Shown here: piece after piece, positions 34,560-47,075 of the stretch
How positions within the stretch are numbered: the first letter of the stretch is position 1
Layout of the letters: each line of letters begins with the position of its first letter
DNA from: Heliopora coerulea
Lineage: Eukaryota > Cnidaria > Anthozoa > Scleralcyonacea > Helioporidae
Direction of reading: 5' to 3'
Length of the DNA: 64,000 nucleotides
Assembly (NCBI GenBank): GCA_030142905.1
Contig: JASJOG010000329.1
Coordinates: 216,275 to 280,274 of the forward strand
Made by a program: the position numbers and the translations under genes
Notes under the pieces: generated by a model
What the model was told of the DNA's origin: nothing
The model's database searches: none
What the model saw: only the letters and a program-made list of their open reading frames with translations

Positions 34560-35065
34560 GTAACAGCCGGTTCCCCTTGTTAAGTTAGCTGAATACAACT
34601 ACCAGAATGCTTTATGGCCGCGGTACTCAAAAGGTGGACCGTGGTCCGGATGCGGACCCAAGCATAACTTTCTCCGGACCCATAGCTGGCATAGCAAATT
34701 ATACTTTTCAGTATTTTTATTATCCGTAAGACTTAGTAGTAAGTAGTCTTAGGTACTAAGCCACTAATGACTAAGTGATCGAAATAACTGTGTGGAATGT
34801 ACTTTTTTTGTGTGCAGGACATGTGCGCCAAATAATAGGAAATATATAATAAATGGACCTTGGTCTTACGGCAAACTTGCTGCGTGGACCTTTAAGGATT
34901 ATATTTGAGCACCACTGCTTTATAGTTTTTTTTAATTTTAATGTGAACACTGAATCCCTAAAGAAAACGGAAAGACAATTGCTCCAGTTAACATTACTAC
35001 TGTAACAAGATTTCAAAAGGCATTCTGGTAGTTGTATTCAGCAGATGTATAAAGGGAACCAGCCA
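34560..35065. mobile_element. TIR element with a nested hAT-like MITE
   Basis: Outer ends share an approx. 50-bp inverted repeat containing GAATACAACTACCAGAATGC (34590-34610, inverse at 35018-35040) and GGTTCCC. Most of the interior is the nested element at 34618-34917. Lies in an SSUH2-like intron. Confidence 0.72.
34618..34917. mobile_element. hAT-like MITE, 300 bp
   Basis: Ends C(C/A)G(C/T)GGT(A/G)CTCAAA in inverse orientation; 8-bp flanks CTTTATGG and CTTTATAG (one mismatch). 8-bp duplications and CAGTGGT.CTCAAA ends are typical of hAT elements. Non-coding. Confidence 0.8.
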
Positions 35066-35364
35066 TTATCAGACTGGACAAAAAAATGTATGGGGCATAA
35101 TGACCATACATATTTATGATTTTAATAATCTTAATGATGTCTATAATTAATAATTAGTTATAATTAATATTAATAATAATAAAGAAATGAATTACAAAAT
35201 GACACATTTCTGCCAATGAAAGTGAAACATCAGAGAAATATGCCACAATGTGCAGGTGAAGCTGTGTGAAATGAAGAACAAGTTATCAACAAAGGATGAG
35301 ATAAATCATTGATCTAAAATTGAGAAGCTTTTCTTTTTTCTGGTTTTTGTTATACTTTACTCAC

Positions 35365-35494
35365 ATGATAAGCACTTGATGGTTTGATGTCATGTATTGT
35401 CACATCCTGGGCAGGGTCCTTGCTATAGCAAGATTTAGTTGTGACATATTCCAACATTGCTTCTCTTGCCTCCTCAGATGTGATTGCTGCTGCA
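35365..35494 (-). CDS. SSUH2-like gene, EEAREAMLEYV exon
   Basis: Acceptor TGTTCTCAG, donor CAT|GTGAGT. Entry phase 2, exit phase 0. Encodes SAAAITSEEAREAMLEYV, then CYSKDP and the DIKPSSAYH end; this is the most recognisable part of the SSUH2 family (ITEEEAREALLEYV...CCYG...AYHYRLETFTE pattern). Confidence 0.82.
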
Positions 35495-35869
35495 CTGAGA
35501 ACAGAACATTTGAATAGAAAAATTAATACAGTTTTAACTCTTTGGTGACAGACTCTCATAACATCAATCATATATGATTTAAATAACCTTCATGTTGACT
35601 TAAATAACCTACGCCAAAATATTATTTAATATGCCACTTTAAAAATAGCCATTTTTCTTGCTGCCACCAAAGAATTACTGTAAGCAAGCAAGGAGAGCTC
35701 AGTTTGACATCTTGAGTGTACTGGGATTATTGCTATGGAAAGGAGATATGGCAATCCGTTTCCATGACCCTATGAGAACTATGAAAATCATTATTGCTAA
35801 AAGCTGGGATGGGCCTGAAGTGAAAAGTTTATCATCAAGGACTTCAATTATCCAAGCAGATTAATATAA

Positions 35870-36085
35870 CACGAAACACTTGCACACTGGTTGAGGTATT
35901 GCAGAGGGGGGATAACTTATCCTTTAGTTAGTTATCAGAATTACATTTCAAATAATATAATATAAATAATAATATAAATAATATAATAATATAGTATGAA
36001 ATACTTGCACACTGGTTGAGGTATTGCAGAGTGGGGATAACTCATCCTTAAGTTAGTTATCAGAGTTACATTTCAAATTTGATGT
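35870..36085 (+). repeat. Short direct repeat, two copies
   Basis: About 80 bp (CTTGCACACTGGTTGAGGTATTGCAGAG...) occurs at 35872-35955 and 35998-36080, separated by an AT-rich (AATAAT)n tract. Confidence 0.85.
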
Positions 36086-36457
36086 CAACATACAGCAATT
36101 CTTAGTCATAGTTTACTTGACAACTGTGGTCCACTGCATTTGGCCATTGACTCCATAAGAGAAATCCTGGTTAGGCCACTGTTTATAATGTTAACTTTAG
36201 GTCCAGGAACATGGTACTGATACCTCAAAATCAACATGGTACCAATTCAACCTTCTTTGGAATTAACTAAATAAATATTTTCTTGGCTCATTATCCACCT
36301 GCAGAGTTACAAATTTGCAAAATATGGACTGTAACTATTTCCTTTTTAGAGAAACAAATGTTCATCCAGACTGAACAATAAACTGGATATCTCTTAATAC
36401 AAAAACTTTCACACTAGAGTACAGATTACAAAACATGCACAATCATTACATTGCTAC

Positions 36458-36527
36458 CTAATAAAATGCCCATCTGGTCTTTGCTGTTCGTTTGCTCTTG
36501 GTGCAACTGGTGGAGGAGGCAAATAAC
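36458..36527 (-). CDS. SSUH2-like gene, proline-rich exon
   Basis: Acceptor TGTTATTGCTAG, donor ATTAG|GTAGCA. Entry phase 1, exit phase 2. Encodes GYLPPPPVAPRANEQQRPDG followed by HFI. Phases agree with the exons on both sides. Confidence 0.75.
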
Positions 36528-38315
36528 CTAGCAATAACAAATAGAATGTACTGCAGTATTTCACAGCATGAGTGAATTTCTAACAATTTACTGGTATATG
36601 ACAGCGGATACATGTACCAGTAATTATGGTAAATACAAAGACTGTATACTGTAATAGATGCAATGGCTATTGATTGATATAGAATGAAAGGAATATGTGC
36701 ACACTATATATTTTTATAGAGGGAGAGATATTATAACAACAAATTCAATTCTGTGTCCATTTTCATTGGTTACTATCCCAGTACCCATGATCTATTAAAG
36801 TACACTCCCAGATACATAGATGATGTGATAAACTTCAAATAAATTGTGGCCAGACCTTTGAAAGAAGTTCTCTATGCAATACCATACATGGTATTAGTCA
36901 CATTCCTTTGTTTTTCATCAATCAAAAATTGATATGTAAGCTGACTGTTTTTGACCTCTTGCAGCTTTTAATGAACCTTCAGAAATATCTTTTCCCTATT
37001 GTTCATTATATAAAATAAATAGATTCCACTTCAGTTTAATCTGTGTAGTTACAAATGCATACAGCAGATGACTTCATCTGGTGAGAAAGTCATTATCAGA
37101 AACCCACTATGACTTGACTGGTTTTGTATTCTAACAAGTACATCATGATGCCAAAAGTAATGTGAAAAATAGAGTGCAGTGTACAGTATGCTGTTTTGGA
37201 CATAATACAGTCAAACCTGTATCATGGTAATTGAGCAGTAAAGTGCCCATGTTCAGATAAGTGCCCACTCCCCTTTTTGGAACCGAGGTATTTTTCTGCT
37301 GTCTATTTTTAAGAGTTTACAATGTGTTTTTGCAAAGGTCTGCCTCAGTAATAACAAATAAGATTTCGTGAGCAGCTTGCCAATTCTGTATAAACATGCA
37401 CACAGCACCTGAAATGAATAATTTAACAAGTTTTACAAGCAATCATTCCTCTTAAATTTGAGTAATACACAGCAGAAGGGAAGGTCCATGTTGTAGAATG
37501 GCTGAATGACATGGAAAAAACAAGCATGTTTCAAAAATAGTACCAGAGTTCAGCATATCAAGATGATTGAAGCTGCAATAAATTTCCTTCAGCTGGTGAC
37601 ATCAACTAACTTGGAGAACTGTTTGATATTAGAACAGATTCTGAATCTCATTTGGTGGGGTTGATAGTTTGATCATGTAAGTCCCTTTTAAATGTATTTA
37701 TTATGGTAATAATAAAAAGTTAGTATTCAGTGGTATTTGCTGTTGCAATTATGTGTAGACTGGATTGGTTACTTGGAGGTTTTCTACCCCCAGTCTTTAA
37801 ATAGTCTGTGTGAGCATTCTTAGGCCTCAGTTGCCATTTCTTTTAGCCTCATCTCCAGCTTTTGTTCTCTGGTTTTCCCTCCCTCTTTGTTTTTCCCTCT
37901 TTGTTATTCTTGATACAGGAGCCAGTGATTCATATCAATGGTTTGTTGGCACATGTTTTTTCAGGGGCCATGACAATGATTGAGATGAGTACCAAATTAT
38001 GTTCCTCCAGAGTAGTTTTACTTTAACTTCCCCATATTAGATGGGTGACTTGTTGATCATGGGATAGAGGAGGTACCATTGGTTGGTGGAGGACTCCTTG
38101 AGTCCTTGTTGGTGGCTTCAGCACCAATCATGACTGGCAAATCTAGCTACCAACTCCATCCCTGACAATAGGCAGTGGGCATGGTAGCTAAGTTAATTGA
38201 TCTAACTATATGTTGTGTAGAGAGAGTTGAATACCGTGTTTATCACTAATACAGAATGATACAACTTACATGTACATGAAAATGTGTGGTAGAGACATAA
38301 TAGATAGTGCATAAT

Positions 38316-38999
38316 CAGGCCTCTCAATGGGACGCGCTCGATCGCGCAGGCACGCGCCCCACTAACGTTACGCGTGTGATGTTAATTTCCGCTCGCCTGT
38401 CAAACTGTTTTGTTTTCAAAACACTCCTGTCCTTCTGGCTCAAACTCTCAATTAGAGAGAACATTCAGTACATTCACGAGCATCCTCTTGGATAGGCGCT
38501 TGTCAATGGCCCACAACGCTTTGAATAAAAGCCTTATCGTCGACGGAAACAACCCGCTTTGGAACAGAGAAGAGAAAGAGGCCATAATAGAGCGTGCTGT
38601 TGAAATAAATATGACATCAAACAGACGGAAAAAGGTCTCTCAACCAAATCAAATTACGTCAGTGAGAAATACCATTAACATTGTTGATGAGGTCCACGCA
38701 ACACTTGACCAAGACGAAAGCTGAAGTGAGGACAGTGAATTTTAACTTTTCCAAGAGGAATTCGAAAGCAACTCTGACTGAAGTAATATCTTAACGTTTC
38801 TGTTCCTTCTTTTGTTATGAAAACATTGATATGACATTGTATTCATATCGGAATTAAATTGAATCAATTACCAGAAAATTGAGAAATTTTTTATTTTTTT
38901 TGACAATCCCCCCCAATTTATTGTCAATTAATCGCGCACGCAACGTAATCTGCCCACGCGATAGACCACTCATGCCAAATTTCGAACGTGAGAGGCCTG
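38316..38999. mobile_element. TIR element, 684 bp, with a small ORF
   Basis: Ends CAGGCCTCTCA / TGAGAGGCCTG, flanked by CATAAT (38310-38315 and 39000-39005), a 6-bp target duplication. The subterminal region is CpG-rich (CGCGCTCGATCGCGC), unlike the surroundings. Carries the short coding frame at 38506-38724. Inserted at the edge of the next TIR element. Confidence 0.82.
38506..38724 (+). CDS. Small ORF in TIR element (72 aa)
   Basis: Starts MAHNALNKSLIVDG. The core NNPLWNREEKEAIIERAVEI resembles NNKCWDKDEWDALFNRALEI of the ORF at 39788-40075, which lies in a different TIR element. Charged, probably helical, acidic end (LDQDES). Function unknown; either a truncated transposase N-terminus or a small element-encoded protein. 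An in-frame extension up to 38410 has a less likely start. Confidence 0.45.
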   Translation: MAHNALNKSLIVDGNNPLWNREEKEAIIERAVEINMTSNRRKKVSQPNQITSVRNTINIVDEVHATLDQDES

Positions 39000-39002
39000 C
39001 AT

Positions 39003-40468
39003 AATAAAACACAAGCTCCAAAAAATATCTTGTGAATAATTCAATATTTAAGTTGACAAAACAAGACAAGATAAAAATTACAGGTGATATTTGGAATCTA
39101 TTGCAGAATCACTGCCAAATGTAATTAGATTCAAGCAAGCCAGGCACTTTATTAAGAGACTACATGTACTTGATATAATGCATGCAATCACACACACACA
39201 CACGTGCCCACACAAGCACAAAATTAATATGTATGATTGACTGCACAAGCAAATAGCTTTTTCAGTAAAATGCTCGTGTCTACATTTTTAAAATAATCAA
39301 TTAAAAGAACTACCACTTTTATTCAAATTACTGTACTGGGAGTGACTCTCACCAGTTGTTTGATCAGTTCATACTGGCAAGTTTGGAAATGAGGTATGCA
39401 TTAAAAGGACTAGTTACTAGTTAGATGTGCATTGTGCATTATGGTACATTTGAGGGGATGCCATATTGATAATCCATCAAACTCTAAAAAGACTGGAACG
39501 ATACCTTGGTGTATGTCTGGCCTTACAACTGAGTGAAGCTGACATGGGAGCAGCCATGTGGGTCAATAACACGTGTGGGAAAAAATTGTATTGAATTTTT
39601 ATTTTTCAAGGACAGTTAGCTCTAACAATATGCAGTCCTAACAACATTGTCTTCCACTTTACTAAGGACAAAAAAGACAGTCAAAAATTCAAAAATTTGA
39701 GTGAAGTTTTTCACAATAGGTTGCATGTTTTATTGCATAGGGGACTAAGATGACCTGTAAATCATCCTGTCTGAGTGAAGAATTAAAATGCATCACTCAA
39801 TAATGGAAATGCTTTTGGTGATTGCATCAAACAACAAATGCTGGGACAAAGATGAATGGGATGCATTGTTTAACCGTGCTCTTGAAATTCATTTAAGCAA
39901 AGCACAAAAAGCAAAAATTGATAAAGAATGTGAATCTCCCAGCAAGATTGCTAAGATCTCACAGAGTGTTGAAGAAAGTGATTTTAATCAAGATGACAAT
40001 GATAATAATAACAACCATGACAACAATAATAGTGACACCAAGGAAACAGATAAAGAATTTGTTGAAGAAAAATAACGACTGATCAATAGACTGTTAAAAT
40101 AAGTAGATAAATTATATATGACTATATTTGTCAAGAAGTGCCGGAATGTATACACATTATGAAAGTGTTTAATTGGTTCCAACTGAATCACACCCATTGC
40201 ACACACAGATCAAATTATATGTGTGTTTGATAACATGCATATTAATTTGCACATTCAGAAGTCTGCTTACAGTATACAGACAAGCTTGTCTATATATGCT
40301 TGCCTATATACTGTAAGGGGCACAGACTGCTTGTATCCAGTTAGGTTTGACATTGAAGTCTGTAATGCATTCCAAATATCACCTCTAATTTTTACCTTGT
40401 CTTGTTTTGATAACTTGAATATTGGGTTATTCACAAGATGTTGTTTTCAGAGCTTGTGTTTTATTATA
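39003..40468. mobile_element. TIR element, about 1.47 kb, with a small ORF
   Basis: About 100-bp inverted ends: ATAATAAAACACAAGCTC... at 39003 and the inverse at 40468, with internal CTTGTGAATAA, AACAAGACAAG and GGTGATATTTGGAAT all matched. Contains the ORF at 39788-40075. Confidence 0.78.
39788..40075 (+). CDS. Small ORF in TIR element (95 aa)
   Basis: MHHSIMEMLLVIASNNKCW..., then a region similar to the ORF at 38506 (W-x(3)-E-x(3)-A-x(3)-RA-x-EI). The C-terminal third is low-complexity Asp/Asn (AAC/GAT repeats) ending TDKEFVEEK. No known family recognised. Conservation of the W...RAxEI pattern in two elements suggests it is or was translated. Confidence 0.45.
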   Translation: MHHSIMEMLLVIASNNKCWDKDEWDALFNRALEIHLSKAQKAKIDKECESPSKIAKISQSVEESDFNQDDNDNNNNHDNNNSDTKETDKEFVEEK

Positions 40469-40686
40469 CTTTTTAAAACTGTCAGCTGGTAAAGAATTGC
40501 TACTTGTACTTTTCTTTTCATGCTAACTTTTACTGGTAAACAAGTTTTTTTGATTTAGCTATTATTCAGTTCAATTTAACCCCTAACTGAGCTACGGAAG
40601 ACACCATACATGAGTTGTATCATCATGAGGTTTCCCATAATAAGCAACCAGAAGCACTGCCTGCTAACTCACAATTTAATCATTAC

Positions 40687-40739
40687 CTGGTTGACTTGGA
40701 TATCCTGGATAACTTCCTTGTGGTTGTCCTGGATACATA
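40687..40739 (-). CDS. SSUH2-like gene, YPG-repeat exon
   Basis: Acceptor TTTACATTCCAG, donor CCAG|GTAATG. 53 bp encoding YPGQPQGSYPGYPSQP, a low-complexity Pro/Gly/Tyr linker. Exit phase 1 joins the next exon in frame. Entry phase 2 does not match the putative first exon directly, so at least one upstream exon is missing from my model. Confidence 0.65.
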
Positions 40740-40894
40740 CTGGAATGTAAACAACTTATATTCCCTATAAATAATAACAAAAACCAGAATATTACACAGT
40801 GTTGTTGTTTTAATAACTAGTCTGTGACCCACAAAGGTAAAGGTGAAATTTAGAGTTTTATTCTAGCTATTAGTGACCAGTCAACAATTTAAAA

Positions 40895-41132
40895 CAATAT
40901 AAAACAAAACACAATCTGAAAACAAAAATCATGTACACTGTAAAATCCAATGTTCAGATCAAAAAACAAGATGACTACATTCACTGGAGATATTCCATTT
41001 TTATTTCAATGGCACAATGTCTTTGAAGTAAACATGAAATATCACCAGTGAATGTTGTCATCTTGTTTTTTGACCTAAAACTTGGATTTTATTAGATGTT
41101 TGTTTTTAGATTGTGGGTTGTTTCATACAGTA
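40895..41132. repeat. Palindromic element
   Basis: Inverted arms about 40899-40985 and 41050-41130 (CACAATCTGAAAACAAA...; AAAACAAGATGACTACATTCACTGG and inverse). Similar ends and internal ATTGAAATAAAAAT hairpin to the 28.8-kb palindrome: same family. Confidence 0.75.
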
Positions 41133-41245
41133 TTCTGGCTAATACAAGACGATGTACTGTATACAGCAGAGTAAGACATCTGCCCCTTAACTGTTAAATT
41201 GAGTCATTCAAAATCCAATACCACCTAAAAACATTAGAGTATGAC

Positions 41246-42102
41246 CATGCCTGGATATTAGCATCTGGTCATGGACATTGTCTGGTACAAATTTGTCATT
41301 TATAGAGTTTCGACAGTCACAAATTTGACTATGTCTGTCACTTTGTCTGGAACGGTTTTTGGTAACATTGATTTCCAGTTTTATTACAAAACCAGTTATT
41401 AATATTTGTCTTTAATCAATCGCTCTCTTCGTTTGTATATTAAATTACTGAATGTGCATGAGCTGCTGCGAGTAGTTTTGCAAGTTACCTGCGAGATCGT
41501 GTGTGGGTGAACATAAAATGGCGAAGTGCGACTGTCTTGGATATTGATTGTTTGTAATCACTCTAGCGTTAAATTATATACAACATATGGAAGAAAATAA
41601 CTTTATTTTTCATGTCTGCTGACATAAATAGTGTTAGTAGTGATAGTCAAATTGATCAAGACTTGACCACTGACAATGACTTACACGAGAAACATTTGTT
41701 TGATTCAGATGATAGTGATTCTAGTTTTGCAGGTTTCCTTCTGGAGATTTACTGTGACTTTGAGGATTTAAATTGATCAAAGAGGCATGTGATGGTTCAA
41801 GAATAGATTAATTGTTGATTACTATGATCTTTTTGTAGTTGTGTACTACATATATAAATCTACATGTATAATACTTTTAAATAAAATCGTGTGCAGTGCA
41901 CATATCATTCATACTTTTAAGTTTTAATATCTCATACCAATGCTTGTATATAATAACAATTATTAATATACGGCGACTGTACGAATATCAATCAAATTAT
42001 AGTCTTGTTAAGTGACAGGTACATTTTGTTTTGTGACAGGCACAATCTGATTGATGCTGGTCATTTTGACAGCCAGAGCAAAAAAAATTATATCCAGGCT
42101 TG
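41246..42102. mobile_element. TIR element, 857 bp, 8-bp target duplication, small ORF
   Basis: Ends CATGCCTGGATAT / ATATCCAGGCTTG, flanked by AGTATGAC (41238-41245 and 42103-42110). An 8-bp duplication suggests the hAT group. Carries an acidic ORF at 41612-41776. Confidence 0.8.
41612..41776 (+). CDS. Small acidic ORF in TIR element (54 aa)
   Basis: MSADINSVSSDSQIDQDLTT... ending EIYCDFEDLN, rich in Asp/Ser. No recognised family. Similar size and acidity to the small frames in the neighbouring elements, but no clear sequence match. Confidence 0.35.
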   Translation: MSADINSVSSDSQIDQDLTTDNDLHEKHLFDSDDSDSSFAGFLLEIYCDFEDLN

Positions 42103-42110
42103 AGTATGAC

Positions 42111-45100
42111 ACAAAACAAACTCCAAAGAGAAGCATGATGGTAACTATAGCATAGGTAGAAATGTAAGAAAGTTTATAAAAAGGTATTATTTTTGACTAT
42201 ATTAGAAATTAACTTGAGTGATGCAAGAGATGTATACTTCTGCTGCACAAGGTGCACTGAGATTGTTTTGAAAAACATGACTGACTTTGTGAATTTGTTC
42301 TCACTGACTGACTAACTTTGAAATATCTAATTCAATTTAATAAATTAATAGAAAATCACTTGAGTGTCTCTGTGCTGTGATAGAAACATGAATGATGCTC
42401 TTTCAACTGCAAAAATGCCCAGTGAGAAAACACAAGGCATAGCCAAGTGTTTTCTGGTATTTTTCTGGTTCAAATGGCACCATTCATGTTTATATCTCAG
42501 TACAGAGATACAAAAAATATTTTCTATTTGTTTTATAAAACAATCAACTGAAGGTTTAAATTCTGAGTTTTTGTGTCATCATCCATGTCTCAGTCTGTAC
42601 TCTAATACAAAATGAAAATGACATCAGCATATCCCTGTACTCTGAGAGAAAATGAGGCTCATCCATAGTAATGTTATTTTTCTCTATCTTCTTAAAATTC
42701 TCATCATAATTATAGACCAAAGATTTGCCAATAGTGTACTGAATTAAAGAATTTTCTTATGCCAGGTACAAATTTTGATGAACAAGAACTTCCACAGTCC
42801 TTCGATTACATCAACTCAATGTTGCTTACATTATCAAAATTAAGAGCAACTCCACACCTTCAACACCTCTTCAGCCCCGGATGAAGTGTGTTAAACAACG
42901 TCATCTTTTCCAAGACAATGATTATAAAATTTCCAGCCAACAGTGAGCTGAGTTAACCTTCTTTGTCGCGTTTAACCTTGCATTTCCTCAAATCTCTGCT
43001 TTCCATGATTCTATTTTTACAGTGTACTCATAAACACTTCACCGACAAACACTCTTTAGGTCTTTGAACTTCAACACTTGATCACAATGAATGACAAGGT
43101 TTAGTAAGCCCTCTCAAAAGACATCTTGTCAAGGAGTGTTGAATGTTAATTCCTGAAGATCATTCGCCTAATCTCGCTCCGGCTACTACAAATTAATATT
43201 ATCACCCATCACTGGCACCAATACTGCAGTTGGTTTTGACAACCAACTGATCAATAATATACACACACTTCAGTCTAGAGTTCTTTCCTAATATTTTCAT
43301 CGTTTTTGTCAAACAATATTGCCTCCTCATTACATCGAGTACAGAACACTTCCGAATAAACAAATCCATATTTCTTCTCAAAATACAAACCGATGAACGT
43401 GAAGTTTTAAGCAAAAAGTTCTCGAACAGTCCAGTAGTTTTTAGAAGCGAGGAGTCTTTTCATCATGTCAACATCAGTGCAATCTGATCATTTTAAGGGC
43501 AAAGCATCTAAACCTGATTTTAAAATACAAACTTTTACCTCTGAATCGATGGCTTCGGATACCTCTTCGATTTCCTGCAATGAAGGTCTTTCCAGGAGCT
43601 AGAATCCATCTATATCACTGAACTGGTCCAGTTCTAACATGCTTTACAGTATATTATCTCCAAGAAGTATCGTTCAATAATTTCCTTTAGGGTGAATTAA
43701 ATTCAACTTTATTCTAACTCAGATTATTCACTCAGCTTCCTAAAGTAGTAAACCTCCGATTTCCATATGTACTTCGTGATCTCCACGGGTATTTTCGTTT
43801 CAAAACATTAAAAATAAACTAAGAAACTCACATAAACTTCGCTCGTCCCTCTTCTCTGACCAAACTTTCAAATGAACTAAAATCGTTCCCAACTCCCAAG
43901 TCCTAGCCCCCGGACTTCAGTCCCTTCCATAATCAAACTAACGGTGCATGATGGGATACGAACGTCAACTTATAGCCACAGAATAAATAATCAACCAATT
44001 GATTATTTATGTGATTAGAGGAAGGAGATTGCAATTGCCGAATTCCTTGCAAGTGTCGCAAGCCCAATGAGCTGACTGCCAACCAAAATGTAATGAAAAA
44101 AACGGATTATTGTCCTAAAGAATATTAAAATGTATGGCTTGACCGCAGTTTAGCTGCCGTAACGCCACGGCTTCGCTTTCGTAAAAATGTAAACGTCATC
44201 AAAATACAGTGCACGAGTTTAAGGTTATATCACATTTATTTTCTGACTAAGTACAAACGTTCAGGGTTATGGTTAGGGTTTGGGTTGGCTTGAATATCAA
44301 TGGAAGTGTTTTAAAAATCGTTCCGACGACATTTTATTGGACACAATCCACGCCATCGTAATACTCAGTGATATTAAGAACAAGATACGTCGTAGGCCAT
44401 ATTAAACAAAGATGAAAAGTTTCAACGTAGAACTCGGCTTACCTAAAGGGACGTACGCCCCCCCTGCCTCGCATAATGTTAGCTTACTGACAGAAGATAA
44501 AAATAGCCAATGACTTTTCGACTTAATTATCATTTTCTTATCTTCCGTTCATCTGATTGATTACAGATATTTGCAATCATTGTTACGAACATTTTCGAAC
44601 CTTTGATACGCCAGGATTTTAACCTCAGGCCATGTTTTTCTCTCATGAAGTGACTTCAATCGAATCGTCAGCACCTTGTTTTTTCGTCTTTTCGCGGAGT
44701 ATTAATTTGAATCTTTTCCTCCATCGTAATGTTCACACGGATCCCATATTCAGGAAGCTCAGTCTTAAAATTTCAACTTAGTCTTTGGTCACTGCTAGGT
44801 TTATTTACGTTCCTTCGTAAATCTCAATTTTACCTAAAAGTTTCGACAACAAGTTTAAGACAAATATATCGAGTACACTTACTCAATGCTGGATCTGCTG
44901 AGTATTTTCAACTGTCTTTTTGAAGAAATATCAGACAAGTTTTCGTACCACTTCAGTGTCCATAATTCTTGAGCTTTTTCCCTCCAGGATCAGTTCTCTG
45001 ATACTTTATTCAGGCTAACGTCAGACAATTTTACTCGTCGATTGGAGAGCTCTAACAGGAAAGTTAATTCACTGAATTCTTAACTTACTAATTTTGAGTC

Positions 45101-46379
45101 CATTCTGTCATTTTAAAAGAAACAAAAACTGGATCTTTATACTAACATGAGAAGCCATTTATTACTAGTAGAAACTTATCAGTAGTCTAAAACAAATATT
45201 CCAAATCTGACTTCAAGCTTAATACGCCATGGTGGGCCATTTTATGGACACAATAATGCTTGACAAACGCAACCACTGCTGGAAAAACAGGAAGACACTA
45301 AAACATTACACATATTCCCAGTTCTAGAAACTACGTCTTGAACGTCATTGGTCATCTACAGCACATAACCTCGCTTCACTGCCCGTGGTGATGATTACTT
45401 TCAGCCATTTATCTGTCGTTCACCCAAGTTTTTTTTGGATGATCTTTCTGTTTCGGAGGTAATGTACTTAAACTATTCCTCTCCACTTCAGTACACGGAT
45501 AAATTGGTACACACTCTCACAGTAGGACACGTAAAAGCTATCTCGAGATAGAAGAATCCTTGTAAGTTTGTGGGAAGTTTGATTTGTTGATCAAGTATGA
45601 ACATAAATTAAGGTAAATCCTCCTGGTATGCAAAGGAAACCCACCATGCGACAGCCAAGTACCTTTTTTAACTGTGGGGATTTTGACTTATCATGAAATA
45701 TTAGCTTAAATTGATATAAGTACTAATAGAAGACCAAAGAAATAATGTACTGGAGCAAGAAATATCGGACGAACATCTCGTAAGCTCAATATCTGAGTTA
45801 GAAGACAAGACGAGAATGATCACGGTGGTGTTTCGACTTTATTTCAGTCATTGTCGAACGTGATATGCCTGAAACAAAGTTGTTTTACATATATCTACAT
45901 ATTGGAGATATGTCCTATGTACCGATGACGCGTTCTCCAGAATATCACATCCTCTTAAACTCAACACTCTCCTAATACCTTGTTTGTGTTTCAAAGCTTG
46001 CGACATTCCAAAATGAGGACTGTGGCAAACATTCTAGAACTCTTTCTCTTACGAATCGCTTCACCATGAACATGAATTACAGCAAATACGAAAATTAAAT
46101 TTCTGGACAGTTTTTCCTCATCATTACGGAAGCAAACGTGATCCATAGCGGTGACGTCATCGTATTTACCAAATTTAACAAGACAAAATGATCAACTCCC
46201 TTGAAAAATACGTTCACATTTATTGAAAATATCCCTGTGTATTTACACATCTTAATGCTATCAGGTACTGTATCTTATATAATTGAACACTGCTAGATAA
46301 AAATATATTATAACGTATTTCCGAGGCATCTGTTTCAATCATTACATTATGCATGACCTCTAAAACATCGAAAATTATC
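42111..46379. other. Intronic/intergenic sequence of the SSUH2-like locus
   Basis: No further exon supported apart from the 36-bp candidate at 43539. A hammerhead-like hairpin motif lies at 45830-45856 (minus strand). The rest is unassigned. Confidence 0.4.
43539..43574 (-). CDS. Candidate 36-bp exon
   Basis: Acceptor CCTTCATTGCAG and donor GAG|GTAAAA bound 36 bp that read EIEEVSEAIDSE in phase 0. Acidic like the putative SSUH2 first exon, but the phase does not connect to either neighbour without another exon. Weak. Confidence 0.3.
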
Positions 46380-47075
46380 ACTACATATCCTGCTATTTGT
46401 TGGCTCTTGGTATCTGATAACGGCCATTCCACTATCTGGCATTTGGTGGCTCTCGATGGTTTGATTGCTATTATGAAATTTCCTGGCACTTATTGGTTCT
46501 GGGTAAACTGTTGCTGTCACAACATTGGCTTGGATGGATCGATTGCTGTCATTCGATCTCTAGCATTAGGTCTGAATGACTCCAAAGCTGTCTGTATATT
46601 CTCTGGCATTTGTGGGACCAGATGGGCATGTGTGCTGCCACTTCATTCTCAACCAGTTGTTAGGTTTGGGTAACTCGATTGCTGTCATTGCATCTCCTGG
46701 CAATTGTTGGTCCAGGTGATTCCACTGTTTGTCGCTCCATTTTCTGTTACAGATTGGGTCTGGCAAGCTGGATTTCTGTCACTTGATTTTCTGTTATTTG
46801 TTGGTCTGAATGGCTTCTTTGCTGTCAACTCATTCTCCGGCTTTTGTTTTGTTTGTATGGCTTGGACGGCTATAACTTTATTCTCTTCCAATTGTTGTAT
46901 TTGGATGGCTAAACTGTCGTTACGTCATCTAATGGTAATTGCTGGTCGGAAAAGCTTAATTGCCGTCCTTGTATTCTCTGCGGCTAGTTTGGTGTGCCTG
47001 GCTCGTTTGCTGACATAAGATGGCCCGGGGTTGTTGGATCTGTTTGTTTCGTTTGCTGTCACCTTCGTTGCATGG
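46380..47075. repeat. Degenerate minisatellite, units roughly 45-57 bp
   Basis: ATTGCTGTCATT, GGCATTTGTTGG and GGTCTGAATGGCT-type words recur about every 45-57 bp through the tract with many substitutions. Long open frames on both strands are a by-product of the stop-poor repeat. Confidence 0.65.

Noticed and set aside
37205..37262. Start of a Tc1/mariner-like element (CAGTCAAACCTGTAT)
   Set aside because: No matching inverse end was found within a reasonable distance.
46353..47018. Frames of about 105 residues on both strands at 46.3-47.0 kb
   Set aside because: Overlapping frames on both strands follow a degenerate minisatellite; no known domain and no consistent exon borders.
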